A stretch of DNA of 64,000 bases from Laccaria trichodermophora. Lineage: Eukaryota > Basidiomycota > Agaricomycetes > Agaricales > Hydnangiaceae. The stretch lies in contig JACTVC010000027.1 in assembly GCA_018417955.1 (NCBI GenBank), positions 1 through 64,000 on the forward strand, read 5' to 3'. Shown here one piece after another: positions 57,869 to 64,000 of this stretch. Numbering within the stretch: the stretch's first letter is position 1; the number at the start of each line of letters is the position of its first letter. Below the pieces are notes generated by a model. The model did not search any database and was not told where the DNA came from. It saw nothing but the letters and a program-made list of their open reading frames with translations. The translations under genes and the position numbers were made by a program.

Positions 57869-58626
57869 TGATGCAATCAGCAATGTTCAAGCTTGAGTGA
57901 ATGGTTCCCATCATACCCTGTTACAATACCCACTGTGCATCTTCACAACAACAAATTTTAAACCCCATATTCCACCTGCCCATTAATTCATTCCTCATAA
58001 CATTTCCAAGTTTATATGATCAGAATCACCTCTGAGTCATAATGCATTCAATGTGTTAGATTACTAGTCAAAATCATATGAACCTTCAGTGCTCCAAGCT
58101 CTAGCACAATTTAGGATGGGATGAAGGTGAACCTCACCATTGCAGCAGCAAGAGAGGTGGGACCTCAAACATGTTGATCACCAGCTACCAACCAGTCCTC
58201 ACTATAACCCAGGTTTCTTTGCAACTAATTTAGAACCTTTTAGGCTTCATGGAGGGGGAGGGTTAGTGTTGCTGCAGCCCTGGCTTAGAGCCAGCTGAAG
58301 CCAGGAGCCAAGCTGAGTTTACCCAAAGCCCAGCCAGAACTGCTGAGTGATGACCCCCACAGCTCAGCTAATTCCAGCTCTGGCTAAGAAGCCAGCCATA
58401 AATAATGATTGTCCAAGTTCATTTGGTCAGTCATCTGAAGCCTCACAGTCTTGCAATAAGGTCAAGAATACCATCAAGATATGCATAAAGGCATACAAGA
58501 AAAGTATTGTAAATTTATCTATGGTATTTAAAGATATATTATTGCCAGGTATCTCAGGTCACTACCAGTTGATTGGTGGCAATTTTGACATCAAACTTTC
58601 TTAAAAGTGTCATTGATTTCAAAATT
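57869..58626. other. Unmatched CpG-poor segment between right arm and D2
   Basis: No gene was seen. It is AT-rich with very few CpG. It contains clustered CCAGC/GCTGG words around 58260-58400 that may be a decayed small transposon. It lies between the end of arm homology and the start of D2 homology. Confidence 0.45.
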
Positions 58627-58957
58627 GTACTTGGGAGAGAATCTGGAGCAATTCAGCATCTCCACATTTCACCAGCTATGATGCCTTGACATTGTACACA
58701 AGGGATTGGCGAAGTTCCGAAATGAAGGGTGACAGCGCACACCTGATGCTCTTGTCCATCACTGTATGAACTACCTCTGTCAGATGATACTGTGTTGGTC
58801 TGATCTGTGCTTGGAGCACGGGCACCATCTTTTGAGGGGGATAGCAGTGTTGGACGTGACACACAGTACGTGCAAGGACTGGGGTCCTGTGTTCAAGGCT
58901 GCGGAGGATAATTATCACAATTATGTCCAATATTTATCTGGGAAGAAACATATATGA
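58627..58957 (+). pseudogene. UstYa-like copy 1 fragment, CpG-decayed
   Basis: This matches 40787-41112 but lacks the first half of the gene. CGA-to-TGA at 58679-58681 makes a stop exactly in the HQLRC motif. Other differences are mainly C-to-T or G-to-A at former CpG (for example GCGCAC/ACGCAC to GCACAC/ACACAC, TGTCGGTCTG to TGTTGGTCTG). The last 60 codons are open (MNYLCQMILC...CKDWGPVFKAAEDNYHNY). Non-functional. Confidence 0.9.
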
Positions 58958-59070
58958 AAGGTATGGCTTGGATGTAACTCACTTCAAACCTCAGAACACT
59001 GAAATTTCTTTGTGAAGCATGCAGCAATATAAAAAGGCCTCATCTGCAAGTGTATTGTATCATATGACAT

Positions 59071-59454
59071 TACTGTACTAATACGACCATGTCTTCTGGC
59101 CCTTTAGGGCGTGACATATTTTGACCATCTCTTCATTGCTTCAATAGCTGATGTGATGTGTGATGAAAAGTATGACCTCTTCATCCATGTGCATTGGCTG
59201 TCCCGAGCAGAGGCTATTGTCAATTAAAAAAATTAAAACAGCTGTTATATGTTGTAAAGTAGTTAAATCATACAGTATAGTTTATATGGCTAGGGGCGCC
59301 ACAGCCCCCCCCCCCAAAAAAAAAAAAAATGCTATTTTATAATAAGCGAAAACACCTTCAAACGCCGGTGTGATGCGTGACATCACCCTCACTTCCCTTC
59401 CTTCAGAGGCCTCTGTGATGCGTGACGCGAAGCCATGGTCGTATTAGTACAGTA
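59071..59454. mobile_element. 384-bp MITE with perfect terminal inverted repeats
   Basis: The termini TACTGTACTAATACGACCAT (left) and its exact complement (right) match over 21 bp, followed by a shared CTTC after one mismatch. With TA as target duplication, the TIR begins CTGTACTAATACG, a Tc1/mariner-type arrangement. The D1 copy lacks the element (empty site near 41222), confirming insertion. Inside are a C-run followed by an A-run (59307-59330) and repeated GATGCGTGAC words. Confidence 0.85.
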
Positions 59455-59818
59455 GATGCCAATGTGACGCCAGCTCCCGAATATCTTAAAATTTGTGTGC
59501 ATCTCCAATTGGCGGAGCTATCTCGGGAAATCGAAACTTCTCTGCCATGCGTGTCTCTCCCATCTATAGCTTGAGAAATCTCGCAACGAGTGCAACTTCT
59601 TGATGTAATCAGTTCTTTCAACACGCCTATCGCCCATCTGACTCCGCTTATCCTCGCGCGTGGTGGCTAACCTTCTACTAAGCGTGGAGTAGTCAAGTGC
59701 CTGCCATCCGAACCAAGAACTAAGGCAAAGTTCCGGGTCGCCAGCTGTCATTTGCGTGATGGTCAAACTAGCACTCCGAACCAACGTCGACAACAAAGCC
59801 GCGGGTACTCTACGTTCC

Positions 59819-60464
59819 ATGTTATCGAAATCCGCCATCTCATTTATTTTATGCGTTTGGGGCATCCTCAACTTCCTATATCTCTCCATCCGTACGCCGA
59901 TACGTCCACCCGTTGGCGAAGCTTATAGTAAGTAGTACGCTTCCCCGTCGTTGGAGCCAACTTGAAGTGTTAACGTAAAATACCAGCATATCATGGACAC
60001 GATTCTCCAGAGACACTTCCACTCCCTTTCGACCACCTCGAAGATGTGTTGCTCACAGCGAGGAGAGCGACCGATTCACACTCTTCGGGCATTCATCTGA
60101 TCCACAGTGGGCTCAACAGGCTCCAGCCTCTGGAGGATACGTGAGGCTAGGTCCAGAAAACCGCCTCTTCTTGATCTCCATGTTCCATCAACTCCACTGA
60201 CTTCGCTTCTTTAATTGGGCCTTTGACCCAGAGTTTGAAGGACTCTACAAAATTTTCGCCACTGAGGATCACAGCTCGCATTGCCTCAATTATCTTCGGC
60301 AGATGATCCTTTGTTCTCCGGATTTAACCCTGGAAAAGGGAGATTTCCGGACGCGCAATTTTGCACTGGAGAGGTGCGGTGCCACGCATACATGCCGTGA
60401 CTGGAGCGCAGTGTACGATTTGATGGAGGACAATTGGGATCGGTGGAAAAACAGGACATCATGA
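59819..60464 (+). pseudogene. UstYa-like copy 2 pseudogene
   Basis: Exon 1 (59819-59927), the intron donor and exon 2 are aligned with the gene at 41662. A 1-nt deletion in the LLTVEES stretch (near 60058) shifts the frame, and the first HxxHC motif reads HQLH-stop, because the Cys codon TGT is now TGA (near 60198-60200). The second motif HCLNYLRQ is preserved in sequence. Confidence 0.9.
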
Positions 60465-60812
60465 TGGGTAAAGTCCAATCTCTAGGAACGGGCCTGAAGG
60501 TTCACTTGTTTTGTGAAATTTGAGGGTGTTGAATACCATAGAGTATTCAATAAATCTTGAACATTTTACCTCTTTATACTACCGGGGACGATGGAATATA
60601 TTGGAACGAATAGCAGTATCATTAGGAAAATATTCTTTTTTCAGCCACACGTCAGAATTTGCTCCTCATGGTCAAGGACAAAATGACCCACCGCAATAGC
60701 ATGAGTCCATCCGGGCCTGGAAAACACCGCCTCCCAATATCAATGATCTGATTGAGCAAAATTAGCTCGTAGTTGTGGAGGTACGCAGGAGACTCACAAC
60801 GAAAGGAAATAG

Positions 60813-62103
60813 TTAGAGAAAATACCCGAACTGTAACAGAATTGTTCTGCCTCTTTGGAAAATGGCGACGGTGAAAGTGGCTCGTTTCTCATATCGATGG
60901 AGAACAGGTGGCCAGAGGGCTCTGCAGGATCTCGGGAGCCGTAGTGTTCCATGGGTTCGTCCTTGACCGGAAAGTGCGCGATAAACGACGGCCTCCATCC
61001 ATCTCTGGTTAATGGAACTGATTTAATCAGATTCCGTAAACAAGCTCGAAGAGATAGACGTTGAACCAACGGGAATTAGACACAACACCTTGGGAGTTCC
61101 TTGTTCGACCATCCGAGTCCCTCCTCTCTCGCGAAAGAAGATTAGATGACGATGCGTGGTATTGATCTGGAATGTCGCGAGAACGGAAGGCAGCCTCAGA
61201 AATATCATAACGTTCGTCGTACGGCAACGGTGAATGGGTCTCCTCAGTAGGCCCGTTCGACTGGGAGGTTAGTACAGCTGATTTCGGTGAGACGAGGGCA
61301 CCATAGTTTTGGGAAAGATCTTGGTCTTGAGAAGCGTTATCCGTCAAATAAGCATATTGTGTGCGCCGAGACAGAGAGTCAAGCAGTGAAGCCTCTTGGG
61401 TTTGGGATATATGCGCGCTTGAAGGCCGTGTATGCGTTTTCTTCAACGCGACGGGTGAGAAATGGTTCGATGAGTTCTTGAGAAGATCTTCTGAGACTAG
61501 AGAAGCAGAGGGATTAGGCCTAGGCGCGACGGGTCTCCGTGCGTCGTGTGATCCCGTAGCTTGATGAAAGGCGGCAGAGTTAAGCGCCAACGGTCGCCCA
61601 GATGTCCCAAGTTTCTCGCCAATATGCGGTACCAGAGCCATGAAAGAGGGTTTCGTCAGCTGGTTGCTGACATGGACGGGTTTTGGTGCCGGTGGTCGAG
61701 GCGCCAATTTTAAAGCAGGTGCTTTAGCCTTTGTGGCCGACTGAGCCTTTTGCGCTTGTCTCTTGAATCCGTCGACTATAGTCAACGGAGCCTTCAGCTT
61801 GGGGGCATCTCTAGAGGGCGCAGGTTCAGGACGCGTCGCTGGTTTGTCGACGTTATTAACAGTACGAGCGGCAGCGTTGATCTTCGCTATGCTGAAGGGA
61901 TTTGGCTTGTAGACGGCGGCTTCTTGTCGTTCAGATATGTCGAGATCCTTGGCTAACTTCGCTTCATCAGACTCCTTCTCCGCTGGAACAGCAGGGCCCT
62001 CTTCTGAATCGGAGTCAGTGTCATACATGTTGAAGTGTGATGTCCTGAAATTGAATGCCCAATCGGCCGAGTAATTTTCCTTCGCCGAGGATGTAGACTT
62101 CAT
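60813..62103 (-). pseudogene. Disordered protein gene, 3'-truncated copy
   Basis: Copy of the 42926-45186 gene. It starts at 62103 (MKSTSSAKENYSADWAF) with exon 1 fully open and well conserved. The second exon (VPLTRDGWRPSFIAHFPVKDEP) is followed by a deletion that removes the donor of that exon and all later exons. A truncated protein may still be made; the original C-terminal region cannot. Confidence 0.75.
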
Positions 62104-62642
62104 GACGGAAACAGACTCCAGGTTGGGAGCTAAAAACCAGCAGACGGAAGAGAAGGCAGCTTCAAAGAGGGTAGCGAACCGAATCCCACATGTCTGGAGA
62201 AAAGATTGAGAAAAGAGTAGAACGGTGCCAAGAAGGCAACGCCGTTGGCGCATAACATTGTTAAACATTAGTGTGATCCACAAGACACCGCTTGCTTCGG
62301 TTGGACATCGCAGCGGCTACTGTACTTAGCTGTAACAAAAGCAGAGTAAAAAAAAACAACAAGCCAGGTTGTGGGCCCCATGAACAAAAAATGCCACCAT
62401 CAGCTGCGTTTGCCTGACTCAAAGCCTGACTGGGAGATGATCCGAGTCGTCGCGACCTGTGGCGTAGGCGAATAAACATGGAAGGGAAAGAATAATAACC
62501 AACAGCGCGAACAAGAATGTGCCTTAGTCATTTTGTTGTGATAAAGGCGGCTTGCATCGAATGAACAAGATCCCTAGTCAAGAAAGCAAAGTCATACAAA
62601 CATGCAAAAGAAAAACGAAACATCATGATCATTGAACCCCCC

Positions 62643-63642
62643 TCAAATCCCAAAAACCTTCTTGAAAAACCCCTTCGGCTTCTCCTGACTCTCAACCTCA
62701 TCATCAAACGAAATATGAATACTCCCATTCTTCGTCTGAGCCGTCAACTCGTCGCCTGCCCAGCCCTCATCACCATCCTCCCCCCATTCCTCAGCGACAA
62801 ATTCACCAAGGAAACATTTTCGGATGCCCTTATCTTCTGAGAATGTGGTGACTTGCGATTGCACCTCCTCTGAGAAGCGGATTTTGCCGTCCTTGATTGT
62901 GAGGAGCAATGGCCCGTGGAAGGAACGAGGGATGCGGAGGATGATGGGTCCGTCTGAGGTGATGGTTGTTAAGCTGATAGGGCGGCGGGGGGTGGAAGGC
63001 GTGGAGGCGTCGTGCTATACAATAAAAACATCATTTTCAGAAGAAATACTTTTGAGCGGAGAAAGGAACAAACCAATTTAAACGCAACCCTCCCATCGCT
63101 CGTCTTCGCGTACAACACTATCTTCTTCCTTTTCCCCTTGTCATCAACGCTGTCGGGGACAGAGCAAGGAACGATGGTCACGTCCGCCTCGATCTTTCCG
63201 TCTTTCGTCTTTAAGAAAAGGTTCTCCCTCGCATCTTCGCTCACTCCCTCCGGAAGAGGCGGGAATACGGAGGAGGGAATGGAAAGGGACGGGTCGATCA
63301 CCCACGTCCCTTTGATTGAACCGCTGCGCTGGGAGATATGGGTGTAGTTTGTGGGGCGGATGGTTGGGTGGGATGAGGAGGAGGATGCTTCGGGGGGAGA
63401 GTAAGTTGGCGGGGGGTCGTTCTATGAATACAAAGAGCGTTCAAAATGAGTGCCAGGACGATATAGGACGTCGCCATGCGTACAGTAGTAGAATCCTCAG
63501 CGTTGTCGATCTTGGCATCGGCCTCTTCTTGTTTCTTGACGATCATGGCTGCGATGTGAAAAGCAGGAAACTGGGTCTGTGTATGAAGCTGATTGAAAGG
63601 AGCCAAGGGATTTATATCGCTTCCAGACGCAGCCAGCGTCAT
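62643..63642 (-). CDS. DUF7330-domain protein, D2 copy
   Basis: Same family and exon plan as 45676-46679: MTLAASGSDINPLAPFNQ, a membrane-type segment (SYIVLALILNALCIH), TNYTHISQRSGSIKGTWVIDPSL, KTKDGKIEADVTIV, AKTSDGRVAFKL, LTIKDGKIRFSEEVQSQVTTF and EGWAGDELTAQTKNGSI. The frame is open. Unlike D1 it may keep more of its original upstream region, since only D1 is cut by the inverted arm. Family function unknown. Confidence 0.85.
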
Positions 63643-64000
63643 CAAGCGTTCGTCCGCAGCAACATGAGGACAGTTCTACGCAGGAACACATGATCGGAAT
63701 GAAAATCTAGAAAACTGCGATTGAGGCTAAGTGTCATTAGCGCGGGGCGCAGCTCATTCCAGCCGTTGTACTTACGTGTTTGAATTTCCGCCGCAGTGCA
63801 AAGATTTCGACTGCTGAAGGTGGTTCGGTGCTGAGAGGTTGCCGTGTACTCGTGACCGACAAAAGTGATCGCGATTATGTAATCAGCCAACGTTTGCCCT
63901 CATCCCCTCGCAAACTAAATCACTCCTGGGATGTCAAGTACTTTTCCGTAGGTTACCAAAAATTGTAATTAGATAGAGGGGATATATGTATGTGTGTTAC
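63643..64000. other. Right edge, no supported gene
   Basis: A minus-strand frame 63890-63642 (MADYIIAITFVGHEYTATSQ) contains a good donor (ACACGTAAGT) near 63780, so it may be an exon of an upstream gene or of the DUF7330 leader, but I cannot support a full model. Confidence 0.35.

Larger units (their letters stand above)
58627..63668. repeat. Direct duplication D2 (degraded copy)
   Basis: Same order and orientation as 40787-46701. Differences: 5'-truncated UstYa 1, a 384-bp MITE at 59071-59454, a broken UstYa 2, and loss of the 1186 bp corresponding to D1 42715-43900 (junction near 60815). The DUF7330 copy is intact. Homology ends just upstream of the DUF7330 start. Confidence 0.92.

Overview
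The window is nuclear DNA of a filamentous basidiomycete, most likely an Agaricomycete. The grounds are genes cut by many introns of about 45-65 nt, a KDZ (Kyakuja-Dileera-Zisupton) transposase with its CxC2 cysteine cluster, a NACHT-WD40 NLR with high-identity repeats, UstYa-like proteins, DUF7330 proteins and an F-box/LRR protein. No rRNA, tRNA or CRISPR was found. All calls come from reading the sequence and from family knowledge; no search was run.

Layout. (1) 1-15.1 kb is a mobile-type region. It holds a KDZ transposase on the minus strand with two apparent frameshifts, followed by four or five unfamiliar low-complexity genes in alternating orientation. These include a repetitive Asp/Trp-rich protein, a protein built on FxF repeats, and a 1033-residue cysteine-cluster protein whose middle exons and introns are tandem copies of each other. 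(2) 15.3-21.2 kb is a nest of DNA transposons. An outer element with matching ends (15292 and 21195) contains a 2.2 kb CACTA-type element (18734-20942, TSD TCA), which contains an 820 bp hAT-type element (19143-19962, 8 bp TSD). (3) 21.2-33.3 kb is the left arm of a large inverted duplication: NACHT-WD40 NLR, a decayed or noncoding stretch, a FluG-like glutamine-synthetase-family gene, a kinase-like gene and a GH105-type hydrolase. (4) 33.3-46.7 kb is the spacer: an F-box/LRR gene, a lineage-type hypothetical gene, a multi-pass membrane protein, two UstYa-like genes, a disordered protein and a DUF7330 gene. (5) 46.75-57.87 kb is the right arm in reverse order: GH105, a GS pseudogene and a second intact NLR. 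(6) 58.6-63.7 kb is a direct, degraded copy of 40.8-46.7 kb (UstYa fragments, truncated disordered gene, DUF7330), so the right arm sits between direct repeats.

Main message. A multigene block carrying an NLR was duplicated in inverted orientation and its copies have aged differently. Both NLRs keep full reading frames of about 1520 residues with nearly identical NACHT regions and exactly 15 WD40 repeats each, but the variable surface residues of the repeats differ between copies. The glutamine-synthetase copy on the right is broken, the kinase-like gene is present only on the left, and the outer UstYa copies are dead. The NLR bodies and nearby repeats are almost free of CpG while adjacent genes are CpG-rich, and one duplicated fragment shows the C-to-T/G-to-A decay directly. 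The NLR pair is best read as an innate-recognition or incompatibility-type receptor locus diversifying beside active transposons. No co-functional pathway joining all genes is visible.
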